From Simmondsia chinensis (lineage: Eukaryota > Streptophyta > Magnoliopsida > Caryophyllales > Simmondsiaceae): a stretch of DNA of 64,000 nucleotides. Within the stretch, counting starts at the first letter, position 1. Each line of letters begins with the position of its first letter. Both the position numbers and the translations under genes were made by a program. Location: NCBI GenBank assembly GCA_018398585.1, contig JAGTTD010000012.1, forward strand, positions 24,003,036 to 24,067,035. The letters are read 5' to 3'. Shown piece after piece: positions 23,801-37,403 of this stretch. A model generated the notes under the pieces. That model did no database searches and was not told the DNA's origin. It was given only the letters and a program-made list of their open reading frames with translations.

Positions 23801-26800
23801 ATGGTTATGTTTGAAGCATGTTGGTACATGTTGCTTGAAGTGATGACTAACAGGTTGTTTATGGACTGTTTTCAAGCTGAATATGTTGCTACTTGACGTG
23901 CAACTACTATATGTTGTGTACATACTGCAGATTATGACATATAGCTGCTGAATGTTTCTGTCCATACTGGTTTTATGGTTTTTTTTTTTTTTTTTTTGGA
24001 CTGTTTTGCTGATTTTTTAGTTTATAGTTGGAAAAACATGATATATTTTGAGTCGTATGTGGACTTGTGTTGTCCTGGGAGACTTATACGCCCATAGAAT
24101 CATTGTTTCATGCCTTCTTTTCTAGCTTTGGAAAATGGTAAGGTGCAGGTCGTATAAGAACCTTGATTGATTATAGGTTTGGTGTTTAGCTTGTGACTAG
24201 ATACCTTATTTGGGTTATTGGCACTTGTTGTGTGCTCATGTTGGTCATTTGGATGACATATTATATGACCCTAATGTTCACTTGATGAGGAGAAAAATAT
24301 GGCATCCTAAGGTGATTGAAAGCATTATGTTTTGATGAATAAGACAACACTCATCCTATTATATCATATGTCAGTTGTAGATCTAGTCTTACATTCATGG
24401 ATCCAAATAATGAATATTAAAGTGCTCTAATTAAATTATTGAGGTAATAGTGAAGTACTATGAATGGGGTCTATATTGTAATAGACTCTTTGTTATGTTG
24501 GGTGTCTGATATCGTTGAGAGATATTCTACTAATTACAATGTATTTAGGCTTATTAGTGAGCTATGTTTATTAACACCCCTCTGAAACCTGCATACTTTA
24601 GTTGTCCTTAAACACTGAGTTGGCAGGTAGAAAATTGAATGGCCAAATATAGTGTGAGACATTGCATTGTGGGGCTTGTAAGAGCACCCGAGAGCTTATG
24701 AGGTATGTTATCTGATCACAATTTTTCTGATTATTGTGTTTTTACAAATGCTTGCTAGTTATAGCTAGCTTATGGAAATTAATTATGGTGGAAACATTAT
24801 TTTGGCGATTGTCCAAAGTCGGTGTAAATAGCTTGATGATGCTAAGCATTTGGACTCGGGAGCCTTGCGGAGGCTTGGGTTGCCTTAACTTGAATTGTAA
24901 AAGGCACTTTATGAATTATGGTCTTTTGTACTCTTAATAGTAACAATGCAGGTACTCTAAGTACGGTGAGAATGGGTATGTGGTCTTTGTGACCTAAACT
25001 GGTGGTAGTCCACTTGATTTGAGATGATAATGTCTTACAATTGTGATGATATGTGAAATTGACTAATTAGCGGTATATATTTTTCGTGCCAACTAGATAT
25101 ACGATATACGTATGATATGTGTACTATGAGAGTACTTGAGGTGGAGATATGATTTTATTGATATGATATTTGCTCCACTATTATGTTATACTGACGTCTG
25201 TTGAAGTTGGCAGGCGATGGCGCTAGTTGTTTAATAGCTCATTGCTGATACCTCAATGTTGGGGTGAAAGCAACTTGTGATAGGTGTTGGCAGTGGTCAA
25301 CTCTCAAGTACCGCTTTGTTACAATACATTGTGAAATGCCATGTATGATGGTTGAGCTTGATGCTTTAACCTAACCCATAGTTCGTGACGAGTGGTGTGG
25401 ACACTGCACACTTGATGGGTTTGGCAAGAGGAGACCTATTCATCTCAGGCATAAGATCATAAACTATTTACTCGAAAGAAAGTGATATCACTAAATTGTG
25501 TAAGGTCTGAAAAGAACCTTGTGGATCTATTGATAGCGAAAACATCGAGGGGGACGGGACTAAAGTCTATACACGAATAAACTGTGATGTATCCAACCTG
25601 GTATTAACAGGTTCAATGTGAAAAGTCATAGTTTTATTAAAGGAATGCACTGTATTTTATGTTATCCCTCCCTATGGTATGACAGTGCGGAGACGGGTCC
25701 ATAGCCATATGTTCGGTGGTGTAAGTGAGGCTTGCATTTGATGGACACTGTCTGCATGTTGCCAAGGGGTGAGGTTGAGCTTTAGCTCTTAATGGACCCA
25801 TATCCATATGTATGGTGGTGTGCGGTAACACACACTTGATGGGATCCACCTATGTAGGTGTGGGAGTATGGCCGCTCCCTATGAAGGCTTAAGACTTGTC
25901 TTCTAGAGCGCCTATGAATATCCAGGACGAGCGCATGGTCGATAAAACGTGCCAAACCGCTTGAGTTGCCAAGATCTGGAGTTTGGTTTGTGTCCAAGTG
26001 GAAGACTATACAAACCCTTGTGAGGTTCAAAACGAAAGTCACCTTGCAAGATGTTGGTCCTAAACTTGGGTTACACTAGGTGACATTTCAAGTCGCGAAA
26101 CATCAGCACTGAAAAACTGAACTCCCTTTGCCCAATCTATTCTTCTTTGTTCTCTTCCGCTTGTATCTTTTGTGGGGGATTGCAGGAAAAATGATACAAG
26201 CTAAACTTAAGTGTTATGGGAAAATATTCTAACTGTGCCTATTTACCGGCCGTTTACCGTTATTAGTCGTTTAGGGTCATTAAAATTGTGACCGTTGGGA
26301 ATTAAATGACAATATAGCCGTTGAGCTTTATTACGTCCGTTTATAGCCGTTGGAATTCATTACAGCCGATGACTTAATGCTTGTTACCGTTTATAGCGGT
26401 TGGAATTCATTGCACCCGTTTTTTTAATGCTTGTTACCGTTTTTTACGCTATGTATATGCCATTAGCTATAACAACCAAAAATACACACTCTCGGTCTCT
26501 CTCTCTCTCTCACTCTCTCTCTCGGTTTTTCTCTCCTAAAATTTGGGCAAAGTTCAAGGCACTCCTACCCGGCAAGTAATGAGTGCACGTTAAGAGTCGG
26601 ATCACGTTAATCCTGGAGGACGGCTGCCGGTTATACTGTGTGCACCGGAGTAGCGGCGAAATCGTCTTTTAGGACAGTGGCCTTTACCACGGTGCGGTAT
26701 CATCATTTTTTGTAAGATCTTTCCAATTACTCTCTCCTTCGTTGAATGTTCTAATTGCTCTTCTGTTTCAGTATTATTTTGGTTGCTGTTTTTAGATAGT

Positions 26801-29800
26801 TTTCGCTGAATTTGTTTGCTGCAATTCGCTGCAATTTTACTATTTTTCAGTGTGATTTTACTGCAATTTTACTAAAATATTTACTGAACTTTTACTGGTG
26901 TTTTTCGCTGCAAAATTTTCGGTAATTTTAGCTACAGTATTCCAGTATTTTTCACTGCTGTATTTTACTATTTATTGCAGTTATTTTCACTGTATTTCAC
27001 TGTGAATAGTTGATTTTTCTAACACCTTGGTCACGCATGGTTCTGCTATAACCAGCGGTGATGCATTTATGTATTCAAAGCATGTTGATGATGACTGTGT
27101 GATTATCTATTTGTATGTTGATGACATGCTTATCTTTAGCACGAATGAAAATTGTGAATGATATTAAGTCTTTCTTGAGCACATGTTTTGATATGAAAGG
27201 CCTAGGTGAGGCCTATGTGATACTTGGAGTAAAAATAACTAGAACATCTGAGGGTTTGACCTTGAGTCAATCCTATTATGTGGGGAAAATATTGAGATAG
27301 TTTGGTCACTTTGATGACATACTTTCTAAAACTCTATATGACCCTAGTGTTCGTTTGAAAAGAAACACAGGAGATAGTGTATCAAAGGCTGAATACGCTA
27401 AGATAATTGCTAGCGTAATATTCTTAATGAACTACACTTGTCCTGAAATTGCTTATGCCATTAGTAGATTTAGCTATTACACCCGTTACCCTAGTGATGA
27501 GCATTGAAGTGCATTGACGAGGCCTATATGAGATTCCCTACTATGTCAGAGGGATATTGTGATGCTAAATGAGTGTCTATGTATTTGTGCTTACTAACTG
27601 TGCTATTTTATGGAAATCATCTAAACAAAGCTGTATTGCTAAATCAACCACGAAGTCCAAATTTATTGCTCTTGAGATGGCAGGTTTAGAAGCTGAATGG
27701 CTGAGGAGTGTCCTGGGAGACATTCCATTGTGGGGGAAACTTGCGCCTTTAGTGTCATTACACTGTGACTCAAGAGTAGCCATTGGAGTTGCCCACAGTG
27801 AGGTTAATAATGGCAAGCAAAGGCATCTTCACCTTAGGCATGGTGTCGTGAGAAGTTTGATCAAGAATAATGTGATCTCACTCGAGTTTGTGAGCAATGA
27901 TAAAATTTTGGCAGATCCGTTAACAAAAGGCCTTACAATTAAACTGATAAATGAAACGATAGAGGGAGTGGGGCTAAAGTCCATTTGATGTCCTAATCCT
28001 GATTGATACCCATCTTGAGAGTTACACTCGATGTTCAATGGGTCAAACGAAGTCAAAAACTGGAAAATTTGTGATAGCCACTCGAACCCTTCCCGTGATT
28101 GCTGTAAGAGTGGCCCAAGGATCTGTCAATACTGCCCGAAATTGGTCTTACAGAGGTTGAGCTTAATGCTCTTAATTTTGTCCATAGCCCGATGTGGTGG
28201 TGTAGGGCAACACACCTGATGGACACACCGCTATTGCCATAATGTGAGGATGAGCCTAAGGCTCTTAGTGATGTCCATAGCCTTTTATGGTGGTGTGGGA
28301 CAGCATAACTGATGGACTCACTTACGAGATTGTATGGGTAGAAAGTCCTCCTATTGAGAGTAAGGGCTTACTCCTTAGAGCATTCCTGAGAATACCATAT
28401 TTCATATTATGGTTTTAAGAGACTTCATACATCCTGATCACGGAGTGCATCTCAACCTCAAGAACCACATGAAGGGGTTAGGTATGCTCTTCACAATGAT
28501 TGCTCGTGGTTCAAGACTTTGCTCACCATTGGGTGGTCGTGAGACATGCTTAGTCACTAGGCGCTGATTCAAGTCCAAAAAACATTAGCATCGTCAAATG
28601 TGAGTCTTGTTGCTCGGTAATACTCCCTTTTTCCCCTTCCTTCCGTAAAATTGATCCATGTGGAGGATTGTTGGAATTTGGAGTAATGTGATTCAATTTT
28701 GATGTCTTGTGAAAATGCCTCAATCCCACATAGGAAATCTAGAGGAGGAGAGTCTTGTTTATATACCCCCTTGTCATTGTACTTGGTAAAGTCTTGTGGG
28801 CTTAGAGCAAGCTTGGTGAACCACGCACGCGCATGCACCCGCCTCACCGAGCTGGTTGGCGCGAGATCAATTTGGTGGCTGCCTTATCGATTAATTCTTT
28901 TCCTTCTGCAGTTTATTGCTGAGTAATTTTTGTCATTGCTTTTTGTAGCCCTTGAAATCAATTTTGTTTTAATAAGAGTTATATTTTGACTATTCATTCA
29001 CCTATTTCTCCAACAGTATTTTATAAAACATGCTAAGCCTTCTTTATTTTCTATAAATTGTTCCCTTCCAAAATGTATTAATACGAGTTTTGTGCATTCA
29101 ACTACATTTTTTATAAGGTTCGAACTAACCTAGAGGACAGGAAAATTGACCTCAATTACCTCCAAAAGTTACTAAGTTTGGAAAATGTATATGAAAGGCA
29201 ACATATAGTATAAACACGAGAATTGATATACTATCAAACGTGCAAGATACATGATCCTCATTTTGTGTTCTTATCCATCAAAATGCACCCCTTGGTTATT
29301 GCGTCAGGCAGTTGTCAATGTCGATGTCAGCTTTACAGCAGTCGTCCTTACATCTATGTTCTTCTTGTTCTCTTCATAGAACATATCATCATTGTCATAT
29401 ATGTCAATGTCCTCTTTGCTCATTTTTGTAAATCTACCGCCTTTCTAAGACATGTTTGCGTTTAACTAAATGAATTTTGCAATTCAAAATGAAATGGCAG
29501 TGAGGATAGGACCATTGTACGTGCTTTCTGGTTTTGGGGGAAGCTTACTATCCTGCTTGCACTTCCTTTCACTTAAAAGAAACAGCGTTGTATCAGTTGG
29601 TGCCTCCGGTGCTCTCTTTGGTCTTTTGGGTGCCATGCTTTCTGAGCTCATCACTAACTGGACGATCTATGCCAATAAGGTATCCCTGCTTCCCTATTAA
29701 ACTCAAAAACAAGTCAGAAATGAATCATAATGCTGTTACAATCTGTTAATGATATCGTATTGTGTTTAATAAAGAGTTACCGAGTTTAAATCCTGGTAGC

Positions 29801-32800
29801 TGTTAACCTAGAATATGATTTCAACACATAATATAAGGTGGTGATTTGTTTTTTTCTTTTGATAATCGCCTGTGTACCATTACTGCATCAAATGTAACAG
29901 ATATTTGCATGAGAGTGACATTTTGAAGTGTATAACTACTTGTGGACATAACCTAAACAGTTTAAGTTGTTGAGATAGTTGGCTCCTTAATTTAGTTTGA
30001 TCAAGAACTTTTGAATTCAAAACCTGATAAATTATAAAGAGGGAGAAATTGAATATTCAACATAAATATATGAGTTGTCAGCCTGTCATATACGCAACGA
30101 ACGAATACATTACACAGTAGTGTACAAATACAGTTGTAGAGTAAATAAGACTATTCTAGTAGAATTAGGATCTGATAACATGCCACATTAATTTGTAGAG
30201 AAACCACGAACAGATTTTCACGACGATTTATAAAAAGATGGTGAGAGGCGTTTAGTGAAGATGCCAAATAATTGTTTCTCTATTAGGAAATACTGACTGT
30301 GAATATCATGTTGAATTTGTTTTTCCCAAATATTGTGGAAACCTGACATCGACGTGCTTGGTGTGATTGTGAGCAATGTGATTCACTGAAAGATATGAGG
30401 CAGAGATGTTGTCATACTGAAGATCAATGGGGTGATGGAGAAAAAGACCAACGTCACTTAAAATATGACGAACTCCATAAGACCTGGTTGACCAGTATGC
30501 CAAGGTTTGATATTCCGATTCTTCAATAGATTTAGACACCATAGGCTACTTCTTGGCCCTCCAAGAAATGAGGTTCATCCCCAAGAAAACTGTGTAGCCA
30601 AAAGTGGGCAGTTACTATTGGGACAACACCCCTCAATCTACATCAACATATGTTGTGTACCACACATCACAACTCGAGCGATAAAGGAGAACATGGAACA
30701 CCGTGCATTTCACATAGCCATGAATACACTTGACCACTTGTTAAGGTTCCTTAAGACAATGAATGAACTGACTCACAAGTTTAATGACAAGTGAAATACC
30801 CGATTGAGTGAAGCTGAAGTATTAAAAGTGCACCTATCGGCCACTTTGATAGAGAGTTGGGTCCATTGGTAATTGTCCTTCATGATGCGAGTGATTGGTC
30901 CATGCGGTAGAGGTCTCTTAACTAGTTTGGCATGGTCCAAATCGAAGCGAGTTAAAATATCAGTGGCATATTTGTGCTAGGAGAGAAGAGGTGGGTGTAT
31001 GGTGTTCCTCGATACCAAGGAAATAATACAACTCACCTTAGTTTTTCATAGCAAACTAAGAGGAGAGGAGATCCAGGGAAATGGGACTAAGTTATAGGAA
31101 CACCGGTGACTATAAATGTCATTGACTTCTAAGATGAGCAATATGATACCCTCATACGTATTATATAAGAAAAGTGAGGGATCAATATAGAAGCACTAAA
31201 AAATAAATTGAAGCAAGGTAGTGCTGAAACACTAAAACTAAGCTTTGGGTGCCTGTTTTAGATCTGAAATGGCCTTATGTAGGCAATGCACATGATCCTA
31301 TGAGGTGCAATTAACAAATCTAGAGGGTTTTTCATGCAGACTTTCTCTTGAGGGAGCCATGCAAGAAGACATGTTTAATATCTAGTTGTCTAATGTCCAG
31401 GAAAGAGCAGTAGTAAGGAAGAGGACAAGCTGCACTTTTGAGGGTTCAATGATGGTTAGTACATGGTTATTGAGTTAAACCTTGAGCAACTAGGTGAGCC
31501 TTGGAGCATTCAGCCTATCCCTCTGCCCTTATACTTCGAGGCGCTACTAACTATGTTCTTTGATGGGTCACCAGGGACAAGTTCCTAGGTTTGGTTTTGG
31601 TTAAAACATTAAACTCATCGGTCATAGCCTTACACCACTATGGGTCCTTGAGCCGCCTACAAATAAGAGGTGGGTTTAGTGATAGTGGCAAGGCCCAATA
31701 GTGAAAGTAGGTACTGGGGTTTATGAACACTGACCTTGCACCAAGTGATTAACGAGTGCACAGTAGATGTTGTAGAACCATTACAAACAATCGAGTTAGA
31801 AACAATACCTAAGAGAAACCCAAAGTCTAGTGAGGGAGAGCTCATCAACATCTCAAACAGCTAGGCAAAGGCAGCTGGCACAACCATCCCAAGGTCTAGC
31901 TCCTATGCTGACAATGAGGGGGTTAGGATGGCTTTCGCAATCGAGGCATCCACAATGGCAAGAAGAGTGTCACGAGAGAGACTGATGCAATTGAGCAATC
32001 GCCTATCATGGCGTCAATAGCTTGGGAGTGATCTGCATATATGACAAGGATGCTGGTCAATGGAAGGGAACTAGGGGGCCGAGATTCATATTTTGTTGCA
32101 CCCAATAGAAGGAGTGGAAGATTCGACCGACAATAGAGATGAGCATTCAAATGCAAGTTTGTTATAAGGAAACAAGGTCTTGACAAAGTCTACGTGGCAA
32201 GTTTGTTGTAAGGAAACAAGGTCTTAATAAAGTCTACGTGGCGACTCGTGTAGACATGACCAGTACGAGAGTCAAGATAATGATACCCCTTGTTATTGTG
32301 TATACCCTAAAAAGATACATATAATAGATCGAATGGTCAATCTCTTAGAGACAACCAAGTTAAGGTTGGCATAGCACTCACCTATCAAAGACTTGAAACG
32401 AGGTGTAGTATGGTAGTTGATGATATAGTAGCTCATACAATTTATGGTCCCTCAGACTCGAGTAGGTAAATGATTAATAACAAATGTAGTAGTGAGGGTA
32501 GCGTCTACCCAAAATTCTTCTAGTATAGTTGGCCTCAATCAACATACTGCGGGCCATTTCTAATATATGTGGATGCTTCTTTCCAAAATCCCATTCTGCT
32601 GCGAAGTTTGTGAGCACGAAATTTGATAGTGAATGCTTAGGGTTGCACAAAAAGAATGGAAATCGAGGTTTTAATATTCACAACCTCCATCACTTTGAAA
32701 AATCTTGACTTTAAAATTAAATTTTGAAAGTTTTAAAATGTTTGATGGCATCAAAGAATTTAGATCTAAACTTTAGAGGACATAACCAAGTAAACGTGTA

Positions 32801-35800
32801 ATAATCAACAAAACATGTATACTAATGCAAACCGAGATGTGAGACAATTGACGATTGCCAAATATCATGCAATGGAGTAAGAGATTCATTGGTACAATGT
32901 TCAACATCATCAAAGGGAAGATGCTTAGACTTTCATAAAGGACATGAACAATCAAACAAAGCAAACAACTTAACTAGACGGCAAAATACCACGATGAATA
33001 AGTAAAAGAAAAGACACTATAACCTAGATGGGCGAGACATGAATGCCGAGTATTAGCACAAACCCATGCAAATAAGAGCCACAGGATGAATCGATCGAGC
33101 CACTTAACATCGATAAAGATCAGCATTATCGTGTGTTTTTCTATCTTGTACCCCGAAAAAGGCATCAAACAAAATACGAAATTATTGTCAACGCATAGTT
33201 CTTTGACAGTAGAAAGTTGTTATTTGACTGTAGAAAGTTGTTAAGTTGAGGAATATGAAAAACATTCTTAAGAACAAGAGGGAGATCGTAAATTGGTATG
33301 ATAGATGTCCTAACATATGCAATGAAATGGGATCATATGTTCACTTGCACCCCAATTAGGGTACCTGTTGCTCTCTAAATAACACATAGACATATAAACT
33401 AAGGATCGCGATACTTGGCCAATGTAGGCACGATTATACTCGGTGGCTTCCACCTATATGGACGGCCTTTCCTTGGCTCTAGCCATTATTTGACCCTTGA
33501 TTGGTGATTGTAACTAGGGTCATAGGTCAGTTAACATTGGTTGAGAGGTTTAGAAACTTAATGTTCTTCATGACCTAATTTGGTCCATTAGAGCTCGGAC
33601 GTTAAACATGGCATACCCTAACTCATAGCAGTGCCAAAAGAATAACAAAAGGGAGGATGGCCCTGAAGGGCATATGCTACCAACTCTACATCAGAGATCA
33701 GAGTGTGAACTGTAGCAAGAATGTGAGCAAGACATGAAGCTTTCACATAAAATTATCAGCCCAGCATCCCTCCATGCAAATGGTAGCAAGTTCCTAACAT
33801 AGCACCATCTACTTGGCAAAAGATCAATCCAAGTAGCTTTTCAATAGTTTCCCAAATAGCTTTGAAATTAGACTTGGTATGGTTATCATTAGGTTCAAAG
33901 CAGTCCAAAGTGGGAGAGGTCCACCTCTTGATGTGTCGACGTATGTGAATCCAAGCAAAGTAATTCATATTTGCATAATTCAGCCATCAGAACTAATGAT
34001 GTGCTATGGAGGATAGGGAAAGCAACCATCAATAAATTCAACTAGGCCCTAGTCCAATAAGAAGGGAAAGCAATTGATCATGCCACGGGGGATAGGAGAA
34101 ACATCCATCAAGCTTATGATGATGATGTTGGCAAAATTAGGTGTACCAACCGAAGGGGTTGGAAGAAGGAGGCAGTGCCACTAGGTATGAAGCCCAAAAC
34201 CGGATGACGAACCACTGGGGAGACAGAAAGGGGGTTGCAATCCGATTAAGAGGGAATTGATCATGGGACGCCAAGGGAGGAGAAATTGGAGAAGGGAAAC
34301 CAAAAGTGAGGGTAACCAGGACCTAAAAGGGGCAAAGGGAGGTTCGCCATTGCCGAAAGGGGAGGTTTTGCATCAATCCAATGGAGCGGAGGTTGGCTGA
34401 CGCCAAGGTAGAAAAGTTATCGATTTCGTCCATGGAGGTGTCGAAGGGCATGGGGCAACGGCTAATCTAGGGTGGTTGGTGCCGATGATGCTAGGGAATG
34501 TAGGTTTAGGGTATTAAGAGGAATTAGGATTTTCCATACACTCATGTCAAATTAAGAAGTGGGAAGAATAGAATAGGAAACTAGAATATTAGAATTGCTA
34601 GCTTGTCCATAGTTGCACGAAGCGGGACCAAGAATTAAAGCGGAAGCGGAAATGCGGGAGTGAGCAGTCATTGAAATTTCTAAGGTTCGGAGCGTGGATG
34701 TAGCACTTATATTACTATATATTAAAAATACAAGAAACGTAATGCAATGTTATCAATTGAACATTAAAGCAGAAATATCAAAACAAACCCAATATAAAGC
34801 AATAATTAAGAAAATCAAGTATTTCAATAGATAAGATCTAGAAAATTTACTCCAACATGTCCACACATTTCAATCATTCTTTAAAATCTAGTATATAATT
34901 AGAAAATAAATAATATAATAAGTGTGTTCTTATGAATATGATCCCATAATTATTTGAACAGTGTTTCTGTCGAGCTTCATACCCTTGGAAATGAAAACAT
35001 GACTTTTAAATGCTGAATTGCATTTCCGAAGCTTGAAACATTAGTTTTATGAGTTTCCTACAACTATGCTTGTCATATATATAAAGAATAAACAGATGGA
35101 ATACAAGATATAACAAAAAAAGGGGTCCCAAAGTAAATAAGACTATCATAATAGAAATAAGATATGATAATATAAACAATATACTTTATATTAATATAAT
35201 TTCAGTACAAGATATGAGATAGAATGTTTGAGGAGCATGTTAGATAGCCATTCATGGGTTTCACTTAAAAATTTAAGTTGTTGGAAATTTGAGCTCTTTA
35301 GCATGGCATCCGAGCTTGTTTAACTAAGAAATCTTAAATTTAAATCCCAATAACCACTCTGTATTTGTTAATATGCTTTGCTATGTTGTGCTTCAAATAT
35401 ATGTTTCCCAGCACTGGCATGTTGCGGCCTAATATGTGTTTAGATGAGCTTGATGCAGCTTGTGCACCCTTTGGTTTGGCTTAGGCCAATATAGGGGAAT
35501 TTAGAGTTTTTCAACTACCTCTAGCTTTGAAGGCATAAGATACATTCAGTTCCTTTTGAATTGGTGACTTGCTTTCTCTTTCTCCACACATACCCGATGG
35601 CACTAATTTATCTCTTTTTTCTTAATTTCATGAAGTCTTTACAGTCGTATCTAAATGAAACCCAATTCATGGTAACTTCGCCTTAACATAATCTCAATAC
35701 AACATCCGATGTCAGATTGTATACTAGTGATGCTTCAACTATAATTGGCATTTGCATGAAATGTTATGTCATATGAAATGTATAAGCACTCATGTTGCTA

Positions 35801-36629
35801 ATTGCTAGGACAGTTAGTTCTTCGACAATTCAAACTACATCATGATGATTATTTGATTGCACGTTTGCAGTGTACAGCGCTTTCGACACTTCTTGTCATC
35901 ATAACCTTGAACCTAGTGGTTGGGTTCATACCGGGGGTGGACAACTCGGCTCATATAGGAGGGTTCATGTCAGGGTTCCTGCTTGGGTTCGTTTTGCTGA
36001 TTCGACCGCAGTATGGATACGTGAGCAACAAGTACCTACCTGCAGGTAGTGAAATTTTACTGAGCCTTTAGGGACTCATAGTGTTGACATAGTTCCATAC
36101 TAACCAATTGGTATTCACTCACAGGGTTTATGAAGAGCTCTTCTTTCTCTTAACTTTAATCTAGAATTTTTTATTACTTACATGTGGTATTCTTAGTACA
36201 GGTCGTCCCACAGACACAAGGAAGTCTAAGTACAAGTGCTGCCAATGTTTCTTCCTTGTTCTAGCTCTCCTTCTCTTGATTTTTGGGTATGCCTACAAAA
36301 TACCTTGCACGGTTGTTTTTGATTTTAGTAAAAATATATTAAAAGACCATTATGACAAGAATCACAAGAACACAACAGTTAAAGAATTTATCGTTTAGGC
36401 ATCTAAGGTTTGTTGTTGTTGTAGTTGTTGCTGTAAAAATCAAGAACACTAAAAATAAACAAAATAGAGGAACACTTAAAATAATATGAGAATTGGATAA
36501 TTTTATTCTCTAATCACACTCACAATTTATACAAGTACAAGAGAGAACTCAAAAGACTAACCTAACACTTATAAGAAACGAATCCTCAGCAAATAAAATA
36601 CATGTGTTTAAACCCCCCCCCCCCCCCCC

Positions 36630-36660
<31 letters not shown>

Positions 36661-37372
36661 CCTAAATGCATGGTTACAAGGGGAAGGAATGAAGCATTTA
36701 CATGGCTATCTTGGTCAAAGATTGTAATTAAAATACTAAATAAAATACTAAATGTACAAAATAAATGACAAAATAAAATATGAGAAAATACATTTTCAAC
36801 ATTCTACCTCATGTTAAAGCATGTAAATTTACAATGCCCAACTTGCAAAGAAATAAATAAATGACGGTGAGCCAAGCGCTTTAGTAAAGATGTCAGCCAC
36901 TTGTTCTTAAGAACACACAAATGAAGTCGATATTTCCTTTGCTAACAATTTTTCCCGAATGAAATGACAGTTAATCTCTATATGCTTCGTGTGTTCATGA
37001 AAAATTTGGTTTGATGCTATGTGAAGAGCAGCTTGTTATCACAGAATAAAATAGCTGGTTCCTTCACACTGATGGCGAGATCAACCAACAAAAGTCTTAA
37101 CCAAACCAACTTGCTAGTAACAGCGGCCATGGCACGATATTTCGCCTCTGCCGAGGACCGAGAAATGACAGACTATTTCTTAGAACGCCAAGAAATAGGA
37201 GCTCCTAAACCTAAGAGAGGAGATGGCCTCAGATAGGGCACGATGGAGGGCTAGCATAAGGGTAGCGGAGATGGCAGAGTAGATTAGTGTGGGAGGGACT
37301 GGTAGTTTAAGATCCTTAGGTAGGCATAACCTCAGGTTAAGCACTTATAGGCTAGTTTAGTCTTTGATCATG

Positions 37373-37403
<31 letters not shown>

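Larger units (their letters stand above)
21306..27024 (+). mobile_element. Nested LTR element inside the Copia RT, target duplication CCTTG
   Basis: Starts TGTTAGAAAAATG, ends TTTTTCTAACA, with CCTTG on both sides (21301-21305, 27025-27029). The left LTR (21306-21815, 510 bp) lacks about 334 bp present in the right LTR (26181-27024). GTGGGGGAT precedes the right LTR as polypurine tract, so it is plus-oriented. The interior (21816-26180) has no intact frame. Short stretches near 24240-24300 and 25660-25860 resemble the Copia RNase H and post-RNase H region at 27300-28300, so it is probably a decayed Copia relative. Confidence 0.88.
18848..29015 (+). mobile_element. Copia element in intron 2 with perfect 5-bp target duplication
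   Basis: Starts TGTTGGAATTTGG at 18848, ends TTCTCCAACA at 29015, and is flanked by GTATT on both sides (18843-18847, 29016-29020). The LTR body (CAATCCCACATAGGAAATCTAGAGG, TTTATATACCCC, TTGTCATTGTACTTGGTAAAGTC) is present at both ends. Internal plus-strand pieces are RT (about 20936-21300, 27025-27540) and RNase H (27569-27988). Gag, protease and integrase are not recognisable; that part holds a MITE and antisense Gypsy sequence. Confidence 0.88.
30020..35230 (-). mobile_element. Decayed minus-strand Copia in intron 3
   Basis: In minus-strand order: Gag piece IWETIEKLL (33860-33800), integrase piece [18 protein letters not shown] (about 32573-32520, as in [14 protein letters not shown]), and RNase [21 protein letters not shown]...[12 protein letters not shown]...HTKHVDV (30542-30320). 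Similar blocks AGTAAATAAGACTAT.. at 30138 and 35133 are probably LTR remnants, and the same motif occurs at 17690. Numerous stops make it inactive. Confidence 0.72.

Noticed and set aside
36613..36656. Unusual C-run/A-run as a regulatory structure
   Set aside because: It is a homopolymer expansion of a tract also present in the other LTR and may be partly a sequencing artefact.
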